A stretch of 64,000 nucleotides of DNA from Opitutia bacterium Tous-C4FEB (GTDB lineage: Bacteria; Verrucomicrobiota; Verrucomicrobiia; Opitutales; Opitutaceae), in contig NEVA01000015.1 of the NCBI GenBank assembly GCA_002304445.1, positions 1 through 64,000 on the forward strand, given 5' to 3'. Position numbers and translations under genes: made by a program. Under the pieces are notes generated by a model. The model did not search any database. It saw only the letters and a list, made by a program, of their open reading frames with translations, and was not told the DNA's origin. Of this stretch, positions 8,775 to 18,288 are shown piece by piece; position 1 is the first letter of the stretch, and each line of letters starts with the position of its first letter.

Positions 8775-9830
8775 ATGAAATTCGCCCGCCTCCTCCCACT
8801 CTGCTCGCTGCTCGTCGCCGGCTGCGCCGGCCGCATCTTGCCCGATCCTGACGCTACCAACGTGGCGGTGAAGCCCCGCGTCGTGACCACGGCTCTGGCC
8901 CACGATACCGATGATCCGGCGATCTGGATCAACCGCGCCGACCCGGCGAAGAGCCTCGTCATCGGCACCGACAAAGACACGGCCGGTGGTCTCTACGCCT
9001 TCGATCTCGCGGGCAAAATCGTGCGCCAGACGCCGACGCTGAAACGCCCCAACAACGTCGATATTCTCACCGGCATGATGCTCGATGGGAAGCCCGTTGA
9101 CATCGTCGTCACCACGGAGCGCGAGGAACAGCGCCTGCGCGTTTTCAGCCTGCCCGATTTCGCGCCGCTGGACAACGGCGACCTGGTTGTCTTCGACGGT
9201 GACCGCACCCGCGGTCCGATGGGCTTGGCGCTCTATCGTCGCCCCGGCGACGGCGCCGTGTTCGCCATCGTTGGCGGCAAAAGCGGCCCGGCTGACGGCT
9301 ACTTGTGGCAATACCGCCTCGAAGACGACGGCACCGGCAAAGTGAAGATGACCAAGGTCCGCGCCTTCGGTCGTTACAGCGCGAAGAAAGAAATCGAAGC
9401 CATCGCGGTCGATGCCGAGCTGGGTTATGTCTATTGCAGTGACGAACAATTTGGCGTGCGCAAATACCGAGCCGATCCGGCGGCGCCCGATGCGGCGGAG
9501 GAACTCGCGCTCTTTGGCACGACGGGTTTTGCGAGCGACCATGAAGGGATTTCGATTTACCCGCAGGCGGGTGGACAGGGCTACATCCTCGTCTCGAACC
9601 AACAGGCCGACACCTTTCGGATTTTCCCAAGGGCCGGAACACCGGGGAAGCCGCACGACCATCCGCTCTTGGCGAGCGTGCGGGTGAGCAGCCGCGAAAG
9701 CGATGGCAGTGAAGTCACGGCCGAGGCGCTCCCCGGATTTCCGGGCGGTCTCTTCGTGGCGATGAGCACCGACCGCACATTTCACTACTACGCGTGGGAC
9801 GACATCGCCGCCGCCGCGAAGTTGAAGTGA
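8775..9830 (+). CDS. beta-propeller phytase (3-phytase), lipoprotein
   Basis: A 351-residue secreted phosphatase that removes phosphate from phytate. It starts with a lipoprotein signal (lipobox LVAGC, Cys17), so it is probably anchored in a membrane facing the periplasm or outside. The beta-propeller phytase signature HDTDDPAIWI is at residues 43-52, followed by GTDKDTAGGLYAFDLAGK, the NNVDI block near residue 77, and DHEGISIY near 255, all characteristic calcium-binding or phosphate-binding parts of the six-bladed propeller. Length matches the family. It follows the TonB receptor and the PHO-box-like array, so phosphate-regulated expression is likely. Confidence 0.9.
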   Translation: MKFARLLPLCSLLVAGCAGRILPDPDATNVAVKPRVVTTALAHDTDDPAIWINRADPAKSLVIGTDKDTAGGLYAFDLAGKIVRQTPTLKRPNNVDILTGMMLDGKPVDIVVTTEREEQRLRVFSLPDFAPLDNGDLVVFDGDRTRGPMGLALYRRPGDGAVFAIVGGKSGPADGYLWQYRLEDDGTGKVKMTKVRAFGRYSAKKEIEAIAVDAELGYVYCSDEQFGVRKYRADPAAPDAAEELALFGTTGFASDHEGISIYPQAGGQGYILVSNQQADTFRIFPRAGTPGKPHDHPLLASVRVSSRESDGSEVTAEALPGFPGGLFVAMSTDRTFHYYAWDDIAAAAKLK

Positions 9831-9845
9831 GCTCTCGTCTCCGAA

Positions 9846-9872
9846 AGTAGGACGGGCCTCCGACCCGCCTTC
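9846..9872. repeat. interspersed palindrome, GGGTC-GACCC family
   Basis: GTAGGACGGGCCTCCGACCC followed by GCC lies just after the phytase stop. It is one of several related palindromes in the window whose core is a GC-rich inverted repeat around TCTCCGA or TCTCTGA. Confidence 0.55.
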
Positions 9873-9904
9873 GTGCTGGATTTTTCGAGCGCTCCGCGCC
9901 TTTG

Positions 9905-10726
9905 CTACGACTCGTCGCTCGCGAAACAGTCACCGTCGAGCGGCGATTTCTCTGCGTAGGGCGCTTGGTCCTCGTGCAACGTGCCGTCGAATCGCGAGGC
10001 CTCCGCTTCGCTGGCGAGGTGAGCGGCGAGTCGGGTCATTAAATTTCGAAACGAAGTGTGGGCCGAGAGACTGCCATGATCGCCGGTCGCGGGATCGTTG
10101 GACGCGGTCAACACCGCGGCGCTGGCATACAGCTGTTGTTGGATCATGCGCTCGCACATGATCTGCATGCGTTCCTGATAAGACGCACCCTTGAAGCGAG
10201 GATCGGTGGCGAAATGGGGCGACCTTGCGTTGACCGGCTCGCGGGAGCCGACCGCATCTTCCACCAGAATGAAGTATCCGAGGAACGGTGCCGCGCCCGC
10301 CCCAAACAGTCCCTCGCTCTGGGCCTTTCTAAAATCGTAGGCGCTGCCGAGGGCTTCCTCGCAGCGGTTGTTGGCGTTGTTGCCGAAAGAAGGTCCGCAA
10401 AGAGATTTCAGCTCCAGCGCGACCAAGAGCCGATCGCGGTGGACGGCGAGGACATCCCATTGCTTGGTCGGGCGAAAAAATCCCGGCAGCACGACCAAGG
10501 ACTTGTCCCGATGAATCGTGAGGTCTTTGGGCCCGTTGCGTTTGATCACGTCGACGATCATTTCACGGAAGGAATCCATCGTCTTTCCACCGGTGACCAT
10601 TCCCCGATTCCCTTGGTCGCGCCTGCCTCCGGTCCGTTGCTTCGTCGCCGCAGCGTCGCGGCCGTGCCAAAAGCGGCGCACGGCTTGGCGCAGGCGAAGA
10701 TCAAAAGAGATGCGGGGCGAACTCAT
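9905..10726 (-). CDS. XhoI/PaeR7I-like type II restriction endonuclease
   Basis: A 273-residue endonuclease resembling the XhoI/PaeR7I family, which cuts CTCGAG. Conserved blocks are [13 protein letters not shown] near residues 41-53, the PD-(D/E)xK active site with D91 in QWDVLAVH and E105-x-K107 in ALELKS, and [11 protein letters not shown] just after it. The start at 10726 is preferred because the longer open frame upstream lies inside the methyltransferase gene; it overlaps the methyltransferase stop as ATGA, implying translational coupling. PaeR7I is about 246 residues, so the length fits. The recognition sequence is inferred from homology. Confidence 0.85.
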   Translation of the reverse strand: MSSPRISFDLRLRQAVRRFWHGRDAAATKQRTGGRRDQGNRGMVTGGKTMDSFREMIVDVIKRNGPKDLTIHRDKSLVVLPGFFRPTKQWDVLAVHRDRLLVALELKSLCGPSFGNNANNRCEEALGSAYDFRKAQSEGLFGAGAAPFLGYFILVEDAVGSREPVNARSPHFATDPRFKGASYQERMQIMCERMIQQQLYASAAVLTASNDPATGDHGSLSAHTSFRNLMTRLAAHLASEAEASRFDGTLHEDQAPYAEKSPLDGDCFASDES

Positions 10727-12426
10727 GATTCTGTCGTCGGGGCAGTGGCCGGTCGTCTGGCTTGGCCGAGAAGTTTCCAGGTTGCCTCGTCGAAAGCATA
10801 GAGCTCCCGCACGGCAGAATCGGCCAGCGCTGCGTCCGATTCTATCGCCGCGGCACTGAGTTTTCGACGCAGAGCCAAGTTCACGTTCGCCCATTCAGGG
10901 ATGCGGATGCGGCGCAGGTATTGCGCCTGAAAGCGGAGGTTTCCGCCGCGCATTCGCGGACTGTAGGCCGTGATAAATGCCAGTGCGAGGCGGCTGGAAA
11001 GCACCGTCTGAAGCGCGCGCAGATCCCAAGTCTCGGACGTGATGTGGTAGAGGTTATGGTGGGGGTAAAGTTTGCCCTCTTCGTAGACGACGTGGGCCGA
11101 GCCCTTGATGTCGGGAATGAGCAACTTTGGGCGCCAGGTGAGCGACTCGTGGATGCGGTCGATCGTGCGGAACCAGCCGTGGGGATTGCGTGCCGCCACG
11201 TTGCGTTGGCCAATTCGTTCGCGGTGTTTTTCGAGGTAGGCGGCAAATCGTGGATAAGACGCGAGTTCGACCAGCCGACCGTCGGCTTCGAAAGGATTCA
11301 GCACCCACTCGCCGCGCCATTCTACTTGGCCGCTGCGGATGTCGCGGGTGGTGACCAACGGCAGCTTCCTGGAATCTTCCACGTCGAGATCGCGGCCGAT
11401 AAAGACAGCATCCGCCCCCGTCGCCACGCCGATGCCGACACGCACGCCGGCCGCTTCTAAAGCGGGCAAGGTTGTCTCCAACCGGCGGATCGCCGCCATG
11501 CAGCCATCCTCGTCAAACGCCCAAGACTGATCGCCGACGGCGACATCAAATCTCACGGTCACGGCCGGGTTGGTGGTCTCGCCTCGCAGGGCTTTCGCCA
11601 GAGGCAACAAGGCGCTCTCTGAAATCTCGGGCCGGAAAGCGGTGTAGGTTTTTGCTCCCAAGCCGCGCCGCAAAACGGTCACGGCGGGATAGGCATCGAC
11701 CTCGTCGAAGAATGCCGGGCAACCCGTTAAGTCCACGTAGGATTCCAAGTGAAACGAAGCCGAGACCAAGGCGCGGAGCGGCCCGCCGTAGCGGTTCTTC
11801 ATCCAGCGGTCGGCGCAGATGAAACTCAGCCGCCCTTCCGGTCGCAGTAACCCGAGGGATTTCTCAATGAACGCCACGTAGAGATCGGCCCGGTCGAACA
11901 ACGACCTCCATTGGCTCCGATACAAATGGAGCAAATCCTTGGGTAAGTTCTCTAGCCGCAAATAAGGAGGATTACCGACGATGTGGGTGAAGTGGGCCGG
12001 CAACGGCAGAGTCAGGAAATCAGCGTGCACCAACCATTCGCCGAGCAATTGCTCGCTCTTGAGTCGGCTCCAGCCGCGCTCGCTCAGCAGTTCGTGCAGG
12101 CGCTCGCGGCAAACCGCTAGGGCCCCGAGGTTCACCTCGACTGCACGGATGCAGGGAGCGATTTCGAGATCGTCCGGTTTGACTCCGGCCAACAGGCGAC
12201 GGGCGGCAGGGACCAGAAAGTCGCCCTCGCCGGCTGAAGGTTCGAGGAGGCGTGCGCGCAACAGGTCTGGGCCGCTCTGCCACCCCGTCAGATCGAGGAT
12301 AAACCCGGAGACTTCGGGTCGGGTGTGAATTGCCCCTCTCGTTTCGGCCGAGGCCTCCGAGAAATACGCCACCGCGTCCTTGGCCGGAGCGGATGCCTCA
12401 AAGAATTCGGTTTGGACGGGACGCAT
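10723..12426 (-). CDS. N6-adenine DNA methyltransferase of the XhoI-like system
   Basis: A 567-residue class-gamma adenine methyltransferase. SAM-binding motif I appears as [10 protein letters not shown] at residues 61-70 and catalytic motif IV as NPPY at 152-155. The C-terminal half (target recognition) resembles Eco57I/PaeR7I-type enzymes. It is the first gene of a two-gene operon: its TGA overlaps the ATG of the endonuclease, so the protecting enzyme is made first. It presumably methylates the adenine of CTCGAG. A perfect inverted repeat lies 12-30 bases before its start. CTCGAG sites occur in this window (for example at 4576), so the genome is not free of targets and needs protection. Confidence 0.9.
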   Translation of the reverse strand: MRPVQTEFFEASAPAKDAVAYFSEASAETRGAIHTRPEVSGFILDLTGWQSGPDLLRARLLEPSAGEGDFLVPAARRLLAGVKPDDLEIAPCIRAVEVNLGALAVCRERLHELLSERGWSRLKSEQLLGEWLVHADFLTLPLPAHFTHIVGNPPYLRLENLPKDLLHLYRSQWRSLFDRADLYVAFIEKSLGLLRPEGRLSFICADRWMKNRYGGPLRALVSASFHLESYVDLTGCPAFFDEVDAYPAVTVLRRGLGAKTYTAFRPEISESALLPLAKALRGETTNPAVTVRFDVAVGDQSWAFDEDGCMAAIRRLETTLPALEAAGVRVGIGVATGADAVFIGRDLDVEDSRKLPLVTTRDIRSGQVEWRGEWVLNPFEADGRLVELASYPRFAAYLEKHRERIGQRNVAARNPHGWFRTIDRIHESLTWRPKLLIPDIKGSAHVVYEEGKLYPHHNLYHITSETWDLRALQTVLSSRLALAFITAYSPRMRGGNLRFQAQYLRRIRIPEWANVNLALRRKLSAAAIESDAALADSAVRELYAFDEATWKLLGQARRPATAPTTES

Positions 12427-12437
12427 GACGTGGGAAG

Positions 12438-12456
12438 CTAACTGAGCCGCAGTTAG
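12438..12456 (-). promoter_or_regulatory. perfect inverted repeat before the methyltransferase start
   Basis: CTAACTG, a 5-base spacer, then CAGTTAG. The 7-bp arms are perfect and the element lies 12-30 bases upstream of the methyltransferase ATG. It could be an operator, for instance for methyltransferase autoregulation, or a leader hairpin. No separate controller gene is visible. Confidence 0.45.
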
Positions 12457-12572
12457 GTTTGTTCAGAACGGCGAAGCAAGGAGTGATGCGGCGTCGATTA
12501 CGCCTCCGCACATTTCCATTTGCACGCCCGCGCGGCGGGGGCTTACTCCGTCTCCGACCCGATTCCGCCCCC

Positions 12573-12836
12573 ATGAACTTTGCCACGTTTCTCAAGACCC
12601 TCGTTATCCTCGCCGTGCTTTTTGTCATGCTCTACGTGGGCATGAACAACACCCACGAGATCAACTTCTTCTTCCCCATCGCCGGCACCACGGCGAAGAA
12701 GCCGATCCACGAATCGGCCGCGCTCATCTTCTTCGGCATCTTTGCCATCGGCGTTTTGGCCGGCACGATGCTGCACGGTGGCGGCGGCAAGGGCGGCTCC
12801 GCCAAGAAGGGCGGCAACGACCGGAAGGACAAGTAG
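12573..12836 (+). CDS. small LapA/DUF1049-like membrane protein
   Basis: An 87-residue protein with two predicted membrane segments (FLKTLVILAVLFVMLYVG and ALIFFGIFAIGVLAGTML) joined by a short loop containing NNTHEINFFFP, and a Lys/Gly-rich cytoplasmic tail ending NDRKDK. The two-helix layout with N-x-x-x-I-x-F-x-F between the helices matches the LapA (DUF1049) family, whose E. coli member acts in lipopolysaccharide regulation. It stands alone between the divergent methyltransferase and the convergent parA gene. A short GGTTCGTTGTTGAACC hairpin follows its stop and may end transcription. Confidence 0.6.
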   Translation: MNFATFLKTLVILAVLFVMLYVGMNNTHEINFFFPIAGTTAKKPIHESAALIFFGIFAIGVLAGTMLHGGGGKGGSAKKGGNDRKDK

Positions 12837-12885
12837 CCAGGTTCGTTGTTGAACCGACCGCCGTTCGGGCCTGCAACGCGTAGCG

Positions 12886-13722
12886 TTATAGGCGGCCGAC
12901 AATCTCGGTCGCCAAGTCGCGGAAGGCTTCCGCGCCGGACGCCGAACCGTCGTAGAGCGCGATTGGTTTCGCGCTCATCGGGGCTTCGCTGATCGCGATG
13001 TTCTCCGGGATCACGGTCGTGAAGAAATGTAGTTTCTTAAAGGCCTTTTCTTCGGGGAGCCGTTCCATCGTCTCCTGGTGAAATGCGACGTGGCGCCGCA
13101 CCCGCGTAAAGACGACGCCGAGACACTTGATCTTAAATTCCAGCTCCGACTTCAGGTAATCAAGCCGATCGAGCAACAGACCGAGACCCACGGACGAGAG
13201 GTAGTCGGGCTGCATCGGCACGAGGAAATAGTCGCTCGCGTAGAGGGCGTTTTGCGTGGCGGTCTGGAGGTTCGGTGGGCAGTCGCAGAGGATCACGTCG
13301 TAGTCGCCCAGGACTTTGTCGAGTTTGCGGCCGAGAATGCGCTCGCGGCCGGGCCGCGCCGCCAAGTCGAGGTCGAGGAACGTGAGTTTGAGGTGGCTTG
13401 GGATGAGATCGAGGCCGGGGATCTCCGGGACAACGTTGTGGACGATGCAGTCCTTGAACTTGTGGGGATCGTCGTGCTTGCCCCGTTTGCCCTCGCCGCC
13501 GACTTCGAAGATGTCGGCCATCGTGCCGTGCTCCGCCGCCCACGCGGACCAGGCTTTTTCGGGCATGAGGGAGAGGGAGGCGTTGGTTTGCGGATCGAGG
13601 TCGACGAGGAGCACGCGCTTGCCGTGATCGCGGGCGAGGTAGGCAGCGAGGTTGACGGCGACGGTCGTCTTGCCGACGCCGCCTTTCATGTTGAGGAGCG
13701 AGGTGACGACGGCTTTGGACAT
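12886..13722 (-). CDS. ParA/MinD-family ATPase (orphan)
   Basis: A 278-residue deviant Walker A ATPase. KGGVGKTT occupies residues 13-20, the Walker A' region reads VLLVDLDPQTNASL, and Walker B reads VILCDCPPNLQTAT. These proteins move chromosomes, plasmids or large complexes by ATP-driven dimer cycling on DNA or membranes. The start MSKAVVTSLLNMKGG at 13722 places the nucleotide loop at the usual distance from the N terminus; the longer open frame upstream is basic and low-complexity. No ParB gene lies beside it, so it is either an orphan positioning ATPase or a chromosomal partitioning protein whose partner is elsewhere. Confidence 0.88.
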   Translation of the reverse strand: MSKAVVTSLLNMKGGVGKTTVAVNLAAYLARDHGKRVLLVDLDPQTNASLSLMPEKAWSAWAAEHGTMADIFEVGGEGKRGKHDDPHKFKDCIVHNVVPEIPGLDLIPSHLKLTFLDLDLAARPGRERILGRKLDKVLGDYDVILCDCPPNLQTATQNALYASDYFLVPMQPDYLSSVGLGLLLDRLDYLKSELEFKIKCLGVVFTRVRRHVAFHQETMERLPEEKAFKKLHFFTTVIPENIAISEAPMSAKPIALYDGSASGAEAFRDLATEIVGRL

Positions 13723-13928
13723 GGTCGGGAGGGGATTGGAGGTAACAGCATCAAGTCTGCCGCAGCTGGAGCGGTCCGCAATCTTCCGTCGTGAATTTTG
13801 CGTAACATCGGCGCGTCGCACGTTTCGCCCCGGTCCCCGTGGCCCGGTCGTTCTTTTGCCTTGGTTTGCGCCCGGCGCCACATTGGCTCCTATCGAGCTC
13901 CTTCCGCCGCGCGTTCGCCTTCGTCACC

Positions 13929-16900
13929 ATGTGGATCGTCCTTTTTGCCCTTCGCTATAAATACACCGTCGCCGTCTTTGCGATTTTGATCGCGCTGTTC
14001 GGCGGACTGGCGATTCAGCGCACGTCCACCGATATCATGCCGCGGGTGGACAGCCCCGAGGTCATGCTCGTCTGGTCTTACGGCGGGTTGAATCCCACCG
14101 AGATGGCCGCGAAGATCACGTCCTTCTCCGAGACGGCCTCGCTCAACAACGTCGACGATGTGCTCGAACTCCGCTCTGAGACCATCAACGGCGTCGCGAT
14201 CGTGCGGCTGCGGTTCCAGCCCGGGGTAAACATCGAGCGCGCGCTCTCCCAGGTCACCGCCATCTCGCAGACGATTTTGCGCCGGATGCCTGCCGGTACC
14301 GTGCCGCCGATCATTGTCCAATCGAGCCCTTCGAGCGTGCCGATCATCCAGCTCGTGTTGTCGTCCGATACGCTCACCGACGGTGCGATCTTCGATTTTG
14401 CCCGGCTGACCATGCGAGCCCAGTTGCAGGAAATCGCCGGCCTGCGCCTCACCTTGCCCTACGGCGGCGCCCAGCGGCAGATCATGGTCGATTTGGATCC
14501 CGATGCGCTCAACGCCTACGGACTCTCCGCTTCGGATGTGAGCCGCGCCCTCGCCGCGCAGAACCAGACGCTGCCTTCCGGTTCCCTCCGCGCCGGTGGC
14601 CGTGATCTCGCGGTCGGCGTCAACGCCAGCCCCGTCTCCATCCCCGAGTTTCTCGACCTGCCGGTGCGCAACATCGATGGCCGGATCATTCTGCTGCGCG
14701 ATGTCGCCAACGTCCGCGACGGCGAGGCTTTCGGCACCAACATCGCCCGGCTTAACGGCCAAAACGCCGTCATCGTCACCGCCCTGAAACTCGGGAACAC
14801 GTCGACGCTCGAAATCATCGACGGGATCATGGCCCGCCTGCCGGCCATCCGCGCGTCCGCGCCTCCCGGCGTCAAGGTCGAGCCCATCTTCGACCAATCC
14901 GTCTTTGTCCGGTCGGCCGTCGACAACATCCTGCGCGAGATCGCCCTCGTGGGTGCGCTCGTGGCCCTCGTCGTTTTGCTGTTTCTCGGATCGTGGCGCT
15001 CGACGTTGATCGTCCTCACCTCGATTCCGCTCGCGCTGCTCTGCTCGATTTTTGGCCTCAGTCTCGCCGGCGCCACGTTCAATCTGATGTCCCTCGGCGG
15101 CCTCGCGCTCGCCATCGGTATCCTGGTGGACAACGCCCTCGTCGAAATCGAAAACATCAAGCGCCAGATCGCCTCCGGTAAAATCGTGCGCGATGCCATC
15201 GTCGACGGCGCACAACAGGTCGCCTTCCCCGAGTTCGTTTCCACCACCGGCATCTGCATCGTGTTTCTGCCGATCTTTCTGCTCTCCGGGACCGCCGCGT
15301 TTGTTTTCAAGCCTCTCGCGCTCGCCGTGATCTTTGCGATGGTCGCGAGCTACCTGCTCTCGCGCACGCTCGTGCCCACGCTCGCCTCGCTGCTGCTGCC
15401 CGCCGAGACCCGCGCCGAACGCGCCGACGCCGGTCGGGCGCCCCGAGGCTTGATGCGGCTGCATTACGCCATTGAACACGCCATCACCGCCCTTTCCGCC
15501 CGGCAGCACCGCATGCTCGATGTCCTCGTGGCGCGGCGTTGGATCATTCCGGTCATCGTGCTCGCGGTCGCGGGCCTCGGCGGCGTCGCCTGGAAATTTC
15601 TTGGCCGCGAGTTTTTCCCCGCCACCGATGCCGGACTCATGCGCGTCTTCGTGCGCCTGCCCGGCGGCACCCGCGTGGAAGAGACCGCGCGCCGTTTTGC
15701 CGACATCCAGCGCGCCATCCGCTCCGTGATTCCTCCGGCGGAACTCCGTTTCGTGGTCGAAAACATCGGGCCACCGACCGCGATCAATCTCGCTTGGGTC
15801 GAGAGCACCGTCGTCGGTCCCTACGACGGCGAGATTCTCATCCAACTCGCACCCGGTCATGCGCCCGTCGTCGGATACACGGAAAAATTGCGGCGGCTGC
15901 TTGCCGAGCAATTCCCCGAGGCGCAGTCGTTTTTCCGGCCGGCCGACACTACCAGCCAGACGCTCTCCGGCGGGGCGCCGACCGCGTTCGAAGTCCGCTT
16001 CGTCGGCCGCGATATTCCCGGGAACCTCGCGCTGGCCCAACGTCTCCGCGAGCGTCTCCGGGCCGTGCCGGGCGCCGTCGATGTGACGCTGCGCGAACTC
16101 CTCGGCGTGCCCGAATACTATTTCGAAATCGACCGCGTGCGTGCGGCCCGCTTTGGCCTCACCCAACAGGATATCGCCGGCGCACTCCTGACCGCGCTGG
16201 GCTCCGGGGGCAGCGTGGCGCCCACGTTCTGGGCCGATCCGAAAACCGGTTCATCCTACGAAGTGCAAGTTCAGGTGCCGCCCGCGCTCTTCCGCGACGC
16301 GGAGCAACTGCTCACCTTGCCCATGCGCCCCGCCGCCGGGGGACCACCGGTGATTTTCGGCGCGTTTGCCAAACTCAGCGAACGCCAGTCGCCCTCAAGT
16401 GTGTCGCGCACGACCTTGCTGCCCACGTTTACCGTGCTCGCCAACGTGCAGGGCACCGACCTGGGCTCCGTGCTCGACCGGCTCAATCCGATCCTCGCCG
16501 AGTTGCGCAAAGAGCAGAAACACGGCAATCGGATCGTCATCGCCGGCCAAGCCGCGCTGATGGAGTCGGCCTACCGTGAGCTCTTCGGCGGCCTCATTTT
16601 GTCCGCCGTGCTGATCTTCCTCGTGATGGTGGTGAACTTCCAATCGTGGGCGTTACCCTTGGCCGCGATCAGTGGTCTGCCGGTGGCCATCGCCGGGGCG
16701 TTCGTGGCGCTTTGGGTGACCGGCACCAACTTGAGCATCCCGGCGCTGATGGGGCTCATTATGGTCGTCGGTGTGTCCACAGCCAACAGCGTGCTGGTCA
16801 CTTCCTTCGCCCGCGATCTTTGGGCGGCCGGCGCGACCGGTGCCGAGGCCGCGATCACCTCCGCGACGACCCGCCTGCGCCCCGTCACGATGACGGCCCT

Positions 16901-17090
16901 CGCGATGATTCTCGGGGTGTTGCCCATGGCGCTCGGCCACGGCGAGGGCGGCGAGCAAAACGCCCCGCTCGGCCGCGCCGTGATCGGCGGTCTGCTCTTC
17001 GGCACGCTCGCCTCGCTCTTCGTCGTGCCTTTCATGTTCTCCGTCCTCAAGCGCCGCCCACCCGCGCCTGTCCCTCCTTCCGCGCCATGA
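13929..17090 (+). CDS. RND-family inner-membrane efflux transporter
   Basis: A 1053-residue proton-driven transporter with the RND plan: one N-terminal helix, a large periplasmic porter loop, a central helix bundle, a second large loop and a second bundle. The helix-4 motif reads GILVDNALVEIENI, where the first Asp of the usual DD proton-relay pair is kept and the second is Asn, as in many hydrophobe/amphiphile exporters. The ATG at 13929 gives MWIVLFALRYKYTVAVFAIL, the standard first helix. Its stop overlaps the start of the membrane-fusion gene (ATGA at 17087-17090). No outer-membrane channel gene is adjacent, so a channel elsewhere is probably used. Substrate unknown. Confidence 0.92.
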   Translation: MWIVLFALRYKYTVAVFAILIALFGGLAIQRTSTDIMPRVDSPEVMLVWSYGGLNPTEMAAKITSFSETASLNNVDDVLELRSETINGVAIVRLRFQPGVNIERALSQVTAISQTILRRMPAGTVPPIIVQSSPSSVPIIQLVLSSDTLTDGAIFDFARLTMRAQLQEIAGLRLTLPYGGAQRQIMVDLDPDALNAYGLSASDVSRALAAQNQTLPSGSLRAGGRDLAVGVNASPVSIPEFLDLPVRNIDGRIILLRDVANVRDGEAFGTNIARLNGQNAVIVTALKLGNTSTLEIIDGIMARLPAIRASAPPGVKVEPIFDQSVFVRSAVDNILREIALVGALVALVVLLFLGSWRSTLIVLTSIPLALLCSIFGLSLAGATFNLMSLGGLALAIGILVDNALVEIENIKRQIASGKIVRDAIVDGAQQVAFPEFVSTTGICIVFLPIFLLSGTAAFVFKPLALAVIFAMVASYLLSRTLVPTLASLLLPAETRAERADAGRAPRGLMRLHYAIEHAITALSARQHRMLDVLVARRWIIPVIVLAVAGLGGVAWKFLGREFFPATDAGLMRVFVRLPGGTRVEETARRFADIQRAIRSVIPPAELRFVVENIGPPTAINLAWVESTVVGPYDGEILIQLAPGHAPVVGYTEKLRRLLAEQFPEAQSFFRPADTTSQTLSGGAPTAFEVRFVGRDIPGNLALAQRLRERLRAVPGAVDVTLRELLGVPEYYFEIDRVRAARFGLTQQDIAGALLTALGSGGSVAPTFWADPKTGSSYEVQVQVPPALFRDAEQLLTLPMRPAAGGPPVIFGAFAKLSERQSPSSVSRTTLLPTFTVLANVQGTDLGSVLDRLNPILAELRKEQKHGNRIVIAGQAALMESAYRELFGGLILSAVLIFLVMVVNFQSWALPLAAISGLPVAIAGAFVALWVTGTNLSIPALMGLIMVVGVSTANSVLVTSFARDLWAAGATGAEAAITSATTRLRPVTMTALAMILGVLPMALGHGEGGEQNAPLGRAVIGGLLFGTLASLFVVPFMFSVLKRRPPAPVPPSAP

Positions 17091-18148
17091 ATTCTCTCCG
17101 CCTCGCCGCTCTGTTTGTCGTGCTCCTGCCTGTCGCCGCTTCGGCGCAGGGGAACCTCCAATTTGTGAAGCCTGAAGTGGCTCCGCCCGCCGAACCGCTC
17201 CGCCTGCCGGTGCGTACCGCGCCAGCCGAGCAGGCTTACATTTATTCCCGGGCCACCGGCCTGCTCGCCGAGCGCCGGGTGGATCTCGGCGATATCGTCC
17301 AAGCCGGTGACGTGCTCGCGGTCATCGCCGCGCCCGAGATCCAGCGCGCGGCCGAGCGCGCCGCCGCCGCCGTTGCCCAAGCCACTGCCCGCGCGGAACT
17401 CGCCGAGGCCAACGTCCGCCGCACCCGCGCCCTCGGCGAAAAAGCGGTCCTTTCCAACGCTGAGGCCGAGATCGGCGAGGCCAACGCCAAGACCGCCGCC
17501 GCCGATTTGCTGGCGGCGCAGGCCGATGCGAAGCGCCTCACCGAACTCGTCGCCTTCCAGCAGATCCGCGCGCCCTTCGATGCCCTCGTGGTCAACCGCC
17601 AGTTCGACCGCGGCGATTTCATCCCCGGCGATTCGACGACCAACGGTCGTTGGCTCTTCCATCTCGCGCGCGTCAACGAACTCCGCGGTCTGCTCGACGT
17701 CGCCCCCGCCACCGCCCTCGCGCTGCGTCCCGGCCAAGCCGCCGTGGTTGAATTCACCGAACTGCCGGGCAAAAAGTTTCCCGCCAAAGTCGCGCGCGCC
17801 GCCGGCCTGATTGACGCCGCTTCCGGCACGATGCGCGTCGAACTCACCTTGCCCAATCCCGAGCGCCAGATTCCCGCCGGGCTCAACGGCGTCGCGCTCA
17901 TCACGCCCGCCGGCGCGAACGCCCGCCTGCTGCGCGTGCCCGTAAACGCCATCGTCGTGCGCGATGGTCGCCAGCACGTCGCGATTGTGCGCGAGGGCAA
18001 AGTGGCCTTCGTCCCCGTGCGCACTGGGCGCAATACCGGCGCCCGCATCGAGGTGATCGAGGGCCTCGCGGCGGACGCCTCGATCATTGTGAACCCCAAC
18101 GGCCTCCTCCAAGAGGGCCAGCCCGTCCCGGCAGCGCCATCGCCTTAA
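17087..18148 (+). CDS. RND periplasmic adaptor (membrane-fusion protein)
   Basis: A 353-residue HlyD/AcrA-type adaptor linking the RND pump to an outer-membrane channel. It has a cleavable signal (MNSLRLAALFVVLLPVAASA), a biotinyl-lipoyl-like half-motif (ATGLLAERRVDLGDIVQAGD), a long Ala-rich coiled-coil hairpin from about residue 84 to 145, the second lipoyl half (IRAPFDALVVNRQFDRGDFI), a beta-barrel and a C-terminal MP domain. It overlaps the pump gene by four bases, so the two are cotranslated. The order pump then adaptor is the reverse of the common acrAB order. Confidence 0.9.
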   Translation: MNSLRLAALFVVLLPVAASAQGNLQFVKPEVAPPAEPLRLPVRTAPAEQAYIYSRATGLLAERRVDLGDIVQAGDVLAVIAAPEIQRAAERAAAAVAQATARAELAEANVRRTRALGEKAVLSNAEAEIGEANAKTAAADLLAAQADAKRLTELVAFQQIRAPFDALVVNRQFDRGDFIPGDSTTNGRWLFHLARVNELRGLLDVAPATALALRPGQAAVVEFTELPGKKFPAKVARAAGLIDAASGTMRVELTLPNPERQIPAGLNGVALITPAGANARLLRVPVNAIVVRDGRQHVAIVREGKVAFVPVRTGRNTGARIEVIEGLAADASIIVNPNGLLQEGQPVPAAPSP

Positions 18149-18288
18149 CAACAAACGCCCGCCGCGTGGGCATGGTTGGGCGGAGCCGGTGCTCGGAGCG
18201 GTTCGCTGTAACAGCATCGTCACCGTCACGCGCTTCCTAGGCCTCGCGGCGCGGTTAAGTTTCCGTCACTCTCCGAGCGGATCCCGTC

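Noticed and set aside
12886-13722. Plasmid or mobile origin suggested by ParA
   Set aside because: No parB, parS-like repeats, replication gene or mobility gene accompanies it, and flanking genes are chromosomal in type.
16646-17086. N-terminal extension of the membrane-fusion protein gene
   Set aside because: The frame is open for 147 codons upstream but overlaps the RND pump gene. The ATG at 17087 gives a signal peptide and an ATGA overlap typical of coupled genes.
18207-18270. CGTCAC repeats before the first Ig gene as another PHO box
   Set aside because: The copies at 18218, 18224 and 18264 are not spaced at 11 bp, so they lack the pattern seen at 5812.
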